Shown piece after piece: positions 7,328 to 15,355 of a DNA stretch of 64,000 nucleotides (within the stretch, counting starts at the first letter, position 1; each line of letters begins with the position of its first letter). Both the position numbers and the translations under genes were made by a program. Source of the stretch: Natrinema soli. GTDB taxonomy: Archaea; Halobacteriota; Halobacteria; Halobacteriales; Natrialbaceae. The stretch lies in assembly GCF_028618695.1 (NCBI RefSeq), contig NZ_JAQIVI010000149.1:46833-110832 (forward strand), read 5' to 3'. Under the pieces are notes generated by a model. The model saw only the letters and a list, made by a program, of their open reading frames with translations, searched no databases and was not told the DNA's origin.

Positions 7328-8398
7328 ATGATCGAATCACAATGGGTTTTCGACGACGAGTACCCGACCGACATCCTCCACCGACATGAGGAGAAAAACT
7401 CGCTCTCTCGGTTGCTCGAGCCCGCCCAACATGGCCACCGCGCCAACGACACCCTGATCTACGGCCCCAGCGGTGTCGGGAAGACGGCGACCGCTCGCCA
7501 GATGCTACGCGATCTCCGTCAGCGGTCCACGGTCAGTTCGGCGCTGATCGAATGCTCGGGCAAGACTGGTAACGGGATCCTCCACGAGGCGATCGAGAAA
7601 TATCCGAAAGGGACGATGGTCCATCGAAACCAGCCACGGGAGGAACTCGTCGTGATGCTCGAGAAGATCGTCGACGGGCCGTTTATCGTCGTGCTCGACG
7701 AGGCCGACGTGATCCCCGACCTGGACGTCCTCGAGGATCTGCTCTCCGTGGACGGCGTCTCGACCATCGCGATCACGCACCAGCACGTCGAGTGGCTCAA
7801 CCGAATCGATCGCGATCTCCGCTCTCGCTTCCACGGTGACTCTCAGATCGAGTATCGGAAGTACAGTACTGACGAGCTCGTGGATATTCTCGAGCCCCGC
7901 GTCGAGCATGGCCTGACTGGGGATCCAACCCAGGACGGGCACCTCGAATGGATCGCTGACGAGACGAACGGCGTTGCTCGGTGGGCGATTAAGTCGGTGA
8001 TGTCCGCAGCGGAGCTGGCGCTCGAGCGCAACCACGACTACTTCCACGATGAGGATGTCGCGGACGCGTTCGGGCGGGCGAAGCAGAAGATCCGGAAGGA
8101 CAACCTTCGGAGTCTGCCGCTGCCCCACCAACGGCTGTACGAGATCGTGCGCATGCTCGGGCCGATCTCCGGTGGTGAGATGAAACAGGCCTACTGGAAG
8201 CACAAGGGGGAGATCTTCGAGGGACAGGGGCATAATCCGGTCTCGTGGCGGCAGGCGTGGAACTATCTCGACAAAATGGCCGATTACGATTTGGTCAGGA
8301 TGCCCGGAGACACGAACGCGAAACAGTACGAAGCGACCGACGAAGAGTTAGAAGCGCCCGTCGAGTTCGAACCGCGAGAGGGTGCAAAACTGGATTGA
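7328..8398 (+). CDS. Orc1/Cdc6-type replication initiator ATPase
   Basis: 356 residues, AAA+ plus winged helix. Walker A GPSGVGKTA is at residues 46-54 and Walker B FIVVLDEAD near 119-127. A lid region and a C-terminal winged helix (RLYEIVRMLGPISGGEMKQ) follow. It is shorter and more divergent than chromosomal Orc1 proteins, as seen in plasmid and integrated-element orc genes. It would bind origin repeats and start replication of the element. Two extra partial copies of its 3' end lie at 8,940 and 15,356. The upstream DNA has one ORB-like string, ggaaaccggggt (7,279-7,290). Confidence 0.88.
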   Translation: MIESQWVFDDEYPTDILHRHEEKNSLSRLLEPAQHGHRANDTLIYGPSGVGKTATARQMLRDLRQRSTVSSALIECSGKTGNGILHEAIEKYPKGTMVHRNQPREELVVMLEKIVDGPFIVVLDEADVIPDLDVLEDLLSVDGVSTIAITHQHVEWLNRIDRDLRSRFHGDSQIEYRKYSTDELVDILEPRVEHGLTGDPTQDGHLEWIADETNGVARWAIKSVMSAAELALERNHDYFHDEDVADAFGRAKQKIRKDNLRSLPLPHQRLYEIVRMLGPISGGEMKQAYWKHKGEIFEGQGHNPVSWRQAWNYLDKMADYDLVRMPGDTNAKQYEATDEELEAPVEFEPREGAKLD

Positions 8399-8465
8399 TC
8401 TGTTCGGTTAGCTCATATTATTCGAAGGTTCTTATCTTCGGAACAATTACACACTACAGGTGCGG
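8273..8465 (+). repeat. orc 3'-end repeat, copy 1 (in the intact gene)
   Basis: The last 40 codons of orc (KMADYDLVRMPGD onward) plus about 70 bp after the stop (tctgttcggtta, ttcgaagg, cttcggaac, acacactacag). It is matched by 8,940-9,147 and, for the coding part, 15,356-15,497. It serves as the reference for the two decayed copies. Confidence 0.8.
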
Positions 8466-8516
8466 ACTAGCATCTCGTAAAAATAGAAATCCGTCTGGAT
8501 GGGATTGAGGGGAGTA

Positions 8517-8870
8517 CTACGCCGAGGCCATATCTCGACAGGAATCGGCGCACTCACGAAGTACGTCGGCGCAGACCTGGCAGTGTTCCTCGTCATGCTG
8601 TTCGCACTCGTCTGCGCACTCCTCGCAGGCCTCGGCACACGTCTCCGCGAGATCACTGCTGTAGCTGGAATTGCGGGCCATAAAACGAGCGTGCATCGTC
8701 GTGAGGTCGGCGACATCCCGACAGAGGCGAAGACATTTGGCCATCTCCTCGCCTTCACCAGCGCATTCATCAGCGCACCATTCGCACGCTTGGGCGGCTT
8801 CGAAACAGTTGTCGATGCATTCCGCCATTCGGTCGTTCTCACCAACGTGGTCAATTTGAGTTACTGCCAT
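8517..8870 (-). CDS. Four-helix-bundle copper-storage protein (Csp-like)
   Basis: 117 residues with 15 cysteines placed on helices: ECIDNC, ACEWCADEC, KCLRLC, TCAEACEECADEC, HCQVCADVLRECADSC. This is the Csp/DUF326 cysteine-rich four-helix bundle, whose members bind many Cu(I) ions inside the bundle. No signal peptide is present, so it is the cytosolic (Csp3-like) form. The start is taken at MAVTQI. It lies between two direct repeats of the orc 3' end, which suggests insertion or recombination brought it here. Role: copper buffering or detoxification. Confidence 0.88.
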   Translation of the reverse strand: MAVTQIDHVGENDRMAECIDNCFEAAQACEWCADECAGEGEEMAKCLRLCRDVADLTTMHARFMARNSSYSSDLAETCAEACEECADECEQHDEEHCQVCADVLRECADSCRDMASA

Positions 8871-8939
8871 CACTCATCGTTGCACCAACCTACAGCGTAA
8901 AATGGGGGCTGGAATACGCAACCGTTCAGTGAATACCCT

Positions 8940-9147
8940 GTACTGGACGGCGACTAAGATGGCTGACTACGATTTGGTCAGGATGCCCGGAGACATGAAC
9001 GCGACACAGTACGAAGCGATCGACAAAGAGTTAGAAGCGCCTGTCGAGTTCGATCTGCGAGAGACTACAGAAGTGAATTGATCTGTTCGGTTAAATCAGA
9101 TTATTCGAAGCATCCTACCTTCGGAACTACTGCACACTACAGCTGCC
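8940..9147 (+). pseudogene. Truncated orc 3' end, copy 2
   Basis: Reads YWTATKMADYDLVRMPGDMN through KELEAPVEFDLRET to a stop, and the homology continues about 70 bp past the stop. The upstream YWTATK differs from the NYLDK of the intact gene and equals that of copy 3, so copies 2 and 3 come from another orc paralogue. Only about 45 codons remain. After the repeat the sequence switches to the sub-terminal region of the cassette family (ctgcctattgacc). Confidence 0.7.
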
Positions 9148-9222
9148 TATTGACCGAGAACTCGCTGCGATATGTGTGTTATTGAGAGATTTGTTTATCG
9201 CCGCTCAGAGCATATACTGAGC

Positions 9223-9651
9223 ATGACAAACGACGAATCAGATCCGAAGGAAGTCGCTCGCCGCTACGTTGAGGTGGTATGGAACGAAGGGGACATCGAA
9301 GAGATGGACGAGATCCTCACCAAGGATCAGGTGTACCACGACCCGACCGGTGATGGAGAAGAACCACTTTCAGAGTTCAAGGAATTCATCCGAGGATATC
9401 ACCAGGCATTTCCGGATCTCACCTTCTCCGTAGACCGATATATCGCAGAGGGTAACCTAGTCTCGTTCTGGGGACGGGCGACGGGAACCCACAAAGGCTC
9501 ATTCATGGACATCAAACCGACTGGTAACCGCATAGATATAATGGGAATCAACGTCGTCCGCGTCAATGACGGGAAAGTCGCCGAACGGTGGGCAAACTTC
9601 GATATCTTTGGCATGCTCCAGCAGCTCGGGCACGATCCACTGTCCGTATAG
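9223..9651 (+). CDS. SnoaL-like / ester-cyclase family protein
   Basis: 142 residues. The cone-shaped NTF2-like fold is recognisable: ARRYVEVVWNEGDIEEMDEIL, VYHDPTG, FIRGYHQAFPDL, FWGRATGTHKG and MGINVVRVNDGKVAERW. Members act as cyclases, isomerases or ligand-binding proteins, and the substrate cannot be told. The start is MTNDESD, 27 bp after a TATA-like gtttatcg. The right end of the cassette family (9,703-9,734) follows 50 bp after the stop, so this was probably cargo of a cassette whose left end was lost at the orc repeat. Confidence 0.8.
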   Translation: MTNDESDPKEVARRYVEVVWNEGDIEEMDEILTKDQVYHDPTGDGEEPLSEFKEFIRGYHQAFPDLTFSVDRYIAEGNLVSFWGRATGTHKGSFMDIKPTGNRIDIMGINVVRVNDGKVAERWANFDIFGMLQQLGHDPLSV

Positions 9652-9702
9652 AGAATCATGATATCTCCTTCGACTGTATTGAATGTGAGTTTCACGAGCG
9701 GT

Positions 9703-9734
9703 TCTGAATAAAGGAATCGTGCTACTATCCACTG
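9703..9734 (-). repeat. Orphan right end of the cassette family
   Basis: tctgaataaaggaatcgtgc then tactatccactg is 32 bp, matching the right ends at 7,154 and 13,003. It is preceded by the conserved sub-terminal gtgagtttcac and followed by TTAG. No matching left end is present upstream; the region before 9,147 is an orc repeat, so the left end was probably deleted. Confidence 0.6.
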
Positions 9735-10105
9735 TTAGAAGGCCGACCCGCTGGCCGACCGTGACGAACGCCTTGAGCGCGCCGGTATCGTATTATCCTG
9801 TGGACAAGAGTGTCATAGAAAAGTTCCCATTCCTCTCTGTGACTACCCGACAAACGGTAAGTACAGGCGAAGGCGTTACCGGAGCGGCTACCCACATCTC
9901 GGCTGAATATCAGAAAGGACCTACTGAATAAGGCCCAGAGAATCTATGCAGCAAAAATAGACTTTCTGTCAAATACATCTCTAAGCAGAAGCGGGACGAT
10001 CCGGCGGTTTTCTACTTAATTTTCAAGTTTATACCGAACTCATACATAGAAGAGAATTCTTTCTCTGTAGAAAACAATCAAATAGTCAAGAGAGTTGGTT
10101 AGGTG
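9735..10105. other. Intergenic region, remnants only
   Basis: No gene is seen. 9,737-9,796 looks like a short coding scrap (KADPLADRDERLERAGI). From 9,807 the sequence belongs to the left part of the hydrolase cassette. Around 10,060-10,080 there is a small inverted repeat (gagaattctttctc). Confidence 0.4.
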
Positions 10106-10113
10106 TTTATATG
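10106..10113 (+). promoter_or_regulatory. TATA box of the alpha/beta-hydrolase gene
   Basis: tttatatg lies 30-37 bp before the ATG at 10,143. That spacing would give a leaderless or near-leaderless transcript, the common arrangement in haloarchaea. Confidence 0.45.
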
Positions 10114-10142
10114 CTCTCATGTGGGACTGAACCTTGGTCAAT

Positions 10143-10946
10143 ATGGCCCGAATAGACGTTGGAGAAGGTGTAGAACTGTTCGTTCAGGACTGGGGATCAG
10201 GTAATCCGCTTGTGTTTATTCATGGGTGGCCACTGAGCCACAGGATGTTCGAATATCAGTACATCCAACTCCCGAGGGAGGGCGTACGGTGTATCGGTAT
10301 CGATCTCCGTGGCTACGGACAGTCCAGTAAACCCTGGAGTGAATACGATTTCGACATGTTCGCTGACGATCTCAAGACGGTTCTCGATGAACTTGATGTC
10401 GATGACGTAACACTCGCGGGTTTTTCGATGGGTGGGGGAGTCGTCACTCGGTATATGAGTCGGCATAACGAAGAACACGTGTCAAAACTGGCGCTGCTTG
10501 GTGCTGCGAGCCCTGTTTTGACCGAGAAATCCGACTTTCCGGAAGGCGTCGATGAAGCCGCGTTCATGGACCTTGCCGAGGGATGCTATGAGGACCGGGC
10601 GAAAGTAAGCAGTGACTTCGGTGATTCGTTGTTTCACTCCGACCCGAGTCCCGAGCTGAAAGATTGGCTCTGGAACATGAGCATGGAATCGTCGCCGCAG
10701 GCCATGGCTGACTCGATCGAAGCGGTCGCGGAGATGGATCTTCGTTCCGACCTCGCAGACATCTCTGTTCCGACGCTCATCTGTCACGGTGTCCACGATC
10801 AGGCCTGTCCGTTCGAGCTGACGGCGGAGAAGCTCCACGACGGAATCGAAAACACGGAGCTCGTTCCCTTCGAGGAGAGTAGTCATGCACTCTTCTACGA
10901 GGAAAAAGAAAAACTCAACCAAGAACTGACCGAATTCTGCAAATAG
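10143..10946 (+). CDS. Alpha/beta-fold hydrolase (non-haem chloroperoxidase-like)
   Basis: 267 residues. The oxyanion motif is FIHGWPLSHRMFEYQ, the nucleophile elbow GFSMGGG with Ser95, a late Asp in CHGVHDQACPFE and the catalytic His in EESSHALF. This layout matches the cofactor-free chloroperoxidase/esterase group. Substrate unknown; ester or lactone hydrolysis is likely. The start is MARIDVG; an in-frame TTG 9 bp earlier is less likely. It is the sole gene of the inverted-repeat cassette 9,807-11,181. Confidence 0.88.
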   Translation: MARIDVGEGVELFVQDWGSGNPLVFIHGWPLSHRMFEYQYIQLPREGVRCIGIDLRGYGQSSKPWSEYDFDMFADDLKTVLDELDVDDVTLAGFSMGGGVVTRYMSRHNEEHVSKLALLGAASPVLTEKSDFPEGVDEAAFMDLAEGCYEDRAKVSSDFGDSLFHSDPSPELKDWLWNMSMESSPQAMADSIEAVAEMDLRSDLADISVPTLICHGVHDQACPFELTAEKLHDGIENTELVPFEESSHALFYEEKEKLNQELTEFCK

Positions 10947-11486
10947 CTCTAAATAAACGATGGAGCCGACAGAATCAGCCTCGTCATATTTTATCACCAA
11001 CGTAAACCTACCAATCCACCGGAAACAGGGTTGTGAGAGATACGCGCCCTGCATTCAATACGATTCTTATAATATACTCGTATATGATAAAAGTTACAGC
11101 GGTAAGTATGCAGGTATAGTGAACAGATAGTTCAGTCCGAATGGGGCAAAAAATCCCATGTGAATTGTTCTATGACACACCCCTGTGGACAGCAAAATAG
11201 TATCGAAGGTGGGAAACGGTCATTGATTGTCGACAAACACAAGGATGGCCTAGACGCCGACACGCTTTCACCTACCAGTAGATCGTAGCACGATTTCTTT
11301 AGTCAGAATTATACGCGAAATTGAATCGGCCAGTTCGGTAACTACCTGTGCTTATTGACCAGCGAGCGTTCTATCAGGTTCGAGTGGGGTTCGTAGCGTC
11401 GTGCTGAATACACAGCGCGTATTTAGTATCGCAACGAACGCAGAGACAGGTTCACCTGGTGCCATGCGGGGTTTTCGTCGTCCCAG
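10947..11486. other. Intergenic region with two cassette borders
   Basis: No gene is seen. It contains the right end of the hydrolase cassette (11,158-11,181), an 86-bp spacer similar to 13,690-13,757, then the left end of the transporter cassette (11,276-11,307) and its sub-terminal ttcggtaactacctgtgc (11,334-11,351). Confidence 0.5.
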
Positions 11487-12491
11487 TCACTCCGAACTTG
11501 GTGCTTCCGTTGCGGGTGGCACTCGAGACCGGCCTGCGAGACTCCCGAACAGCCACTCCGATCGCGTGAGCTGGGCCCCTCGCTCTTGCTGCTTGGGGAA
11601 CCTCCGTTCACGGGTTTGGGCGTAGTTCAGCAATGCCACGAGGACTACGCCTCCGACCGTGTTGCCGAGGAGGACCGGGAGGAAGAGATCCACGGTGACG
11701 GCTGCCAGGCTGGCTGCACCGGAGAACACCAAGTACATGGCTTCGCAGGATGTGACGACGACGTGATGGAGTCCGGTCGCTGGAATCATATAGATGATCC
11801 CATAAATGAGCAGCAGACGGGCGGTCGAGTCACGCGTCGCATGGTTGAGCCAGACCATGCCCGCGACGAGCCATCCAGCGAAGATCGCCTTGAAGAACAG
11901 ATCCCACCACGGCGTCTTAACGGCATCTAATCCGAACTCCACGGCCAACTGCGTCGATTCGGGGGAGAACACACCAGTCTTCGCCAGTACTAGCGCGCCC
12001 ATCGTCGCACCCAAGACGTTGCCTACGAGAACGATCATCCACAGACGTAACAGGAGCGGCAGACTGGCGATACGGGTCAACACCAGCGTCACCGGTGGAA
12101 GCGTGTTCTCGGTGAACAGCTGGTACCGGCCCATGACGATGAATAGGAACCCGATCGGGTACAGCGTCGCTGCCAGTAAGCCGGTCGGCTCACCGGGCAC
12201 CGCTGCCGCGACTGCGGCGTGACCGAGGAACGTCAGTGTGATCGCGAATCCGGCTGCCAATCCGCTGTAAAACAGCTCGCGGTTGCTCGAGTCGATCTCT
12301 TCTTCAGCTGTCGCGACGATCCGCTGGAAAATCTCGTCGGTCGAAAACCAGTCGCGAACGGCTGCGCCGGCAGCGGGTGCGCCGCTTTGTGAGTGATCGA
12401 GCGCGTCTCGGACCCGCTCCTCGACTTCGTTGGGATGGAGGGATTGATTTTCTCCTGTCTCGTCCTCGTCAGGCGAGTCCCTACCTGTCAT
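11487..12491 (-). CDS. Formate/nitrite transporter (FNT) family channel
   Basis: 334 residues: an acidic cytoplasmic N-terminus of about 75 residues, then six hydrophobic helices. FNT hallmarks are GLAAGFAITLTFLGHAAVAA, GRYQLFTENTLPPV, GNVLGATMGALV and PATGLHHVVVTSCEAMYLV. The long N-terminal extension and the HHVV helix resemble the YfdC-like subgroup rather than true FocA, so the transported anion is uncertain. It is cargo of the cassette 11,276-13,034. Its own promoter lies in the 500 bp upstream. Confidence 0.85.
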   Translation of the reverse strand: MTGRDSPDEDETGENQSLHPNEVEERVRDALDHSQSGAPAAGAAVRDWFSTDEIFQRIVATAEEEIDSSNRELFYSGLAAGFAITLTFLGHAAVAAAVPGEPTGLLAATLYPIGFLFIVMGRYQLFTENTLPPVTLVLTRIASLPLLLRLWMIVLVGNVLGATMGALVLAKTGVFSPESTQLAVEFGLDAVKTPWWDLFFKAIFAGWLVAGMVWLNHATRDSTARLLLIYGIIYMIPATGLHHVVVTSCEAMYLVFSGAASLAAVTVDLFLPVLLGNTVGGVVLVALLNYAQTRERRFPKQQERGAQLTRSEWLFGSLAGRSRVPPATEAPSSE

Positions 12492-13002
12492 AGAGTCATT
12501 ACGGCACCACCGGATATGTAATCTCTCCCCGGGGCATCACAGACCGGCGCTGGAGGGGTTCATCCGGGTGGATATGGACGGAACCACCCGCTGAATAGTG
12601 TCCATGGGCCGTATTTAGACACGAGATTCAAAGGCGATAGAACCCACAGTCGGGTGTCGTCACGCGAAAGTAAGAGGTGCTATCGAACAAAAGCCCGTCA
12701 CCACAATCTCGCGTTCTACCGAGGCTATATGATCATCGCCTCGAACGGTAGTCGAAGTTCTCGGCGACGATTCGCATATTGGATCAGAATTACGCCTCAG
12801 AGCTGCTCTCACTAGGCTAGCGTCTAAACGAGGCCGAGCCCCTATATTCAGCAGCCGGGTTCCGGCAGTTGCCGGAGAGATGGTATTAACGTGATGCATA
12901 CATCCTCTATATTCAGCAGGAGACTTTTGGCATATTTTGGTCAAATCGATATCCGCTTCGGTAACTGCTTGCTCTGTACTGACCACAAGTTTCACAGATT
13001 AC
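12492..13002. other. Non-coding interior of the transporter cassette
   Basis: 511 bp with only short, poor frames. It holds two ctatattcagcag repeats (12,842-12,854 and 12,910-12,922) and, near the end, cttcggtaactgc with the sub-terminal gaccacaagtttcac. It probably contains the promoter of the FNT gene. Confidence 0.4.
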
Positions 13003-13140
13003 TCTGAATAAAGAAACCGCATTACCGACTACTGCTACGAATGAGGTCTTGTAACGTCAACTCCTACTCCGATACTGCCGGACTATTATGACGGCATAGT
13101 CCGACAGTAGATAAGCGAACGGAACGTTTGCCTGTCTTAT

Positions 13141-13500
13141 TCAGTCCTCATTCTGAGAGAAGCAACACCGTTCCCACTCAAGGTGTGCTTCAAGACTAGC
13201 GTCCCCAAACTCACTTGGACGGTATGCATTGGTTCTCCCGTCAAGTGGATACTTCTCAACGTACCCTTCTTCGATAAGCTCCCTCAGGTTCTGATATAAT
13301 CTCCCCTGAGTGATTTCATCATCATAGTAGTCGTCAAGTTTCTCCTTGATGACGAGTCCATGTGGATTCTGAGAGGCCAGCAACCTGATAACAAACAACT
13401 GGTCCCGCTTGAATGCCGTTAAATTTGTCAGTGGGCAGGGATTTTCTGGTTTGTTTGTAATTGATTCTTGAGGTTCGTCTATCGGTGTATTGTCTTCCAT
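13141..13500 (-). CDS. PadR-family transcriptional regulator
   Basis: 119 residues. KRDQLFVIRLLASQNPHGLVIKEKLDDYY, then EITQGRLYQNLRELIEEGYVEKYPLDGRTNAYRPSE is a PadR winged helix with recognition helix QGRLYQNLRELIEEG and wing DGRTNAY. PadR proteins are dimeric repressors that often respond to small ligands. The target is unknown, and no obvious partner gene is adjacent. It follows 100 bp after the right end of the FNT cassette. Confidence 0.85.
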   Translation of the reverse strand: MEDNTPIDEPQESITNKPENPCPLTNLTAFKRDQLFVIRLLASQNPHGLVIKEKLDDYYDDEITQGRLYQNLRELIEEGYVEKYPLDGRTNAYRPSEFGDASLEAHLEWERCCFSQNED

Positions 13501-14016
13501 CGACTATTACTGGCAACAATGCCATCTGAAACTATACACGATGGCGAATCCGTTCTCAGCCTGCCAGAATGCGTAATATAAATTTACGAATGTACACACA
13601 TTTGGCGGACTTCTCTAAATATATGGTTCCATGACAAATTTCAAGAAAACTGACTAACATTCGGAAAGATGACACGACCTTGAACGAGCTGGCTATGTGT
13701 CACTCTGTAGACAGCAAAAAGCTAGCGGAAACCGGGAACGGTTACTGTCAATAGTCGCCGGCAAGATTCCGCTGGCCGCCCTCGCGCTGTGCCCGCTCGT
13801 CTCGAGCGGCGGCGACGTTCACCTCGGTGTAGGTCTTACAGCCGTCGTACTCCGCTTTCTGTCCATCACACCGGTCACACACTCGCCGTGTGCCGTCGAT
13901 CCTCCCGAGGCAATTCTCATTCACTACGCGACGACCGACGTGGTGCCGTTGTTCGAGTTGGCCGACGCGTGGCCGTTTTCGGCCGGTGGGCCTGCATAAG
14001 CCGGTTCCGTGACTAT
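13501..14016. other. Intergenic/remnant region
   Basis: 13,501-13,690 is AT-rich promoter-like DNA for PadR. 13,690-13,757 is similar to 11,183-11,250 and may be an uninterrupted version of the hydrolase-cassette target. The minus strand 13,745-13,960 reads RRVCDRCDGQKAEYDGCKTY then NVAAARDERAQREGGQ, which might be a decayed zinc-ribbon C-terminus of a TnpB-like protein. The evidence is weak. Confidence 0.3.
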
Positions 14017-14229
14017 ATGCACAGCTACTGCCCATCTTGTATGGAGTTTTACAAGCCAACTGACTGGCTGTCCACGGGCTGTGTCCTCGCGGCTGTTGGT
14101 GCGCTTGCCGTAATCGGTGGGAACCTCGCACTTGGGGGCACGCACATCGAGACGACATCGGTCATCACACTAGGGGTTATCCTGCCGATTCTCGTCGTCT
14201 TTAGCGTTGCCTGGATGTTTGACCAGTAG
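14017..14229 (+). CDS. Small zinc-finger membrane protein
   Basis: 70 residues. An N-terminal CPSC pair is followed by two hydrophobic segments (TGCVLAAVGALAVIGGNLAL and TTSVITLGVILPILVVFSVA). This looks like a small two-pass membrane protein with a partial zinc-ribbon head, a type common and uncharacterised in haloarchaea. A longer upstream frame to 13,789 is not credible. Confidence 0.55.
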   Translation: MHSYCPSCMEFYKPTDWLSTGCVLAAVGALAVIGGNLALGGTHIETTSVITLGVILPILVVFSVAWMFDQ

Positions 14230-14459
14230 CCGTCTCTCACCCACTGAGTCACTCCCGAAGCGATATCCCACGGGACAGAGACACTCCGCATGGCCGGACG
14301 GTCGGCCACTCAGGGAGAACAGGACCACGGTCCTCGCATTCCACCTTCCTGATGGAACTACGCCCCTCGAGTCCCGACTGTCCCCCTATGCCCGACACGC
14401 AGTCCCGAACCTAACGCTTCCGCGGTCGCTCACCGCCCGATCGCGACGACTGGCTAGTC

Positions 14460-14665
14460 TTGGCCGTGGCCCGTCGAACGACCAACCACGACGGGACGGC
14501 CGTCTGTGCCGTGACCGGCGAGACTGTCTCACTATCTGAGTCGCGTTTCTACGTCACGCTGCTACAGGAGAATGAGTATCGATTCGACCCCGCGGAGTAC
14601 GATCACCTGGTTGCGCGGATGGGGAGCTCGGCGAGCTGGACGAGTGGCTTGAATCAGAGGAATAG
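14460..14665 (+). pseudogene. Frameshifted small hypothetical gene
   Basis: The frame gives MAVARRTTNHDGTAVCAVTG, RFYVTLLQENEYRFDPAEYD, then needs a +1 shift near 14,621 to continue as GELGELDEWLESEE and stop TAG at 14,663-14,665. The stop codon abuts the left end of a cassette at 14,666. An acidic, probably zinc-associated accessory protein; not recognised. Confidence 0.45.
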
Positions 14666-14697
14666 CGGTAGTTGGTAATACGATCTCTTCATTCAGA
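14666..14697 (+). repeat. Orphan left end of the cassette family
   Basis: cggtagttggtaatacgatc then tcttcattcaga matches the left ends at 6,500 and 11,276. The same sub-terminal gatacgcctgattcggtaactacgtgtgcg follows, and ATAG precedes. The response-regulator gene lies inside; the right end is missing, apparently cut off at the orc repeat at 15,356. Confidence 0.6.
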
Positions 14698-14790
14698 ATC
14701 GGGAGCGGAACGGATACGCCTGATTCGGTAACTACGTGTGCGTACTTACTATCGAGAGTTCTCTCAGGTGGCAGTCTTGCTCTAAACCAC

Positions 14791-15222
14791 TTAAGAGCAG
14801 GACGGCAATCGAGCCCTCCCAATCCAAAAATTCTCAACAGCTTGGACTAAATCAACAAACGTCTCAGGATTGTCTGGCTTCGTTAAGTACGCGTTCGCAT
14901 GTTGCTCATAACTCGAAATGACATCCTCTCTGGCCGTCGAACTGGTCAGTACAAGCACCGGGAGCTGCTCCATTTCAGGATCCCCCTTGATCTCCTCTAA
15001 TACGTCAAGTCCGTCTTTGCGTGGCAGATTCAAATCCAACAACACAAAATCAAGACACGGTGATTCATCGCTCCTCAAAAAATCAATCGCCTTAATGCCA
15101 TCTGTGGCAATATGCATTCTCACGTCAAACTCGGCCTTCCGAAAGGCTTCCTGAGTTAATCGAACATCCCCGGGGTTATCCTCTACAAGTAAAATGTCGG
15201 GATTAGTCTTGTTTTCAGTCAT
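14791..15222 (-). CDS. Single-domain response regulator (Rcp1/CheY-like)
   Basis: 143 residues, receiver domain only. The acidic pocket Glu14-Asp15 (LLVEDNPGD), phospho-acceptor Asp63 (VLLDLNLPRKDG), Thr93 (VLVLTSSTA) and Lys115 (YLTKPD) are all present. The NPGDVRLTQEAF start is typical of Rcp1-type regulators that work with bacteriophytochrome or haloarchaeal PAS kinases. The start is MTENKTN. No kinase is adjacent. It was probably carried in by the half-cassette whose left end is at 14,666. Confidence 0.88.
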   Translation of the reverse strand: MTENKTNPDILLVEDNPGDVRLTQEAFRKAEFDVRMHIATDGIKAIDFLRSDESPCLDFVLLDLNLPRKDGLDVLEEIKGDPEMEQLPVLVLTSSTAREDVISSYEQHANAYLTKPDNPETFVDLVQAVENFWIGRARLPSCS

Positions 15223-15355
15223 GTAAATCAATGTATCTCCGTTTTAAAAATCGGAACTGCCTGAGCGTTCTTCCCTTTCTCTGTTAAAACTACTCGCTAA
15301 TTACTTTGGTATCATGAACTGATAGATCAATAGCCTTCCAATAACTGCTTTACCC

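Larger units (their letters stand above)
9807..11181. mobile_element. Transposase-less cassette carrying the alpha/beta-hydrolase gene
   Basis: The left end gtgtcatagaaaagttcccat (9,810-9,830) and the right end read in reverse, gtgtcatagaacaattcacat (11,158-11,178), match at 17 of 21 positions. The 10-bp sequence cctgtggaca directly repeats outside both ends (9,797-9,806 and 11,182-11,191), as a target-site duplication would. The right flank (11,183-11,250) resembles 13,690-13,757, which lacks the insert. The only gene inside is the hydrolase. The end sequences differ from those of the 6,500/11,276 family. Confidence 0.6.
11276..13034. mobile_element. Transposase-less cassette carrying the FNT transporter gene
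   Basis: The left end cagtagatcgtagcacgatt... (11,276-11,307) and the reverse of 13,003-13,034 (cagtagtcggtaatgcggtt...) are 32-bp imperfect inverted repeats of the same family as 6,500-7,185. The tetranucleotide CTAC abuts both ends (11,272-11,275 and 13,035-13,038), a perfect 4-bp target duplication. Inside are the FNT gene and about 500 bp without a convincing frame, including two copies of tatattcagcag (12,843 and 12,911). Confidence 0.65.

Noticed and set aside
12660..12995. 111-codon minus frame inside the transporter cassette
   Set aside because: Poor composition and no recognisable motif; it overlaps the cassette's sub-terminal repeats.
13745..14158. TnpB-type transposon protein
   Set aside because: Only a CDRC motif and a vague NVAAAR string are present. 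The rest of the protein, including RuvC-like motifs, is missing.
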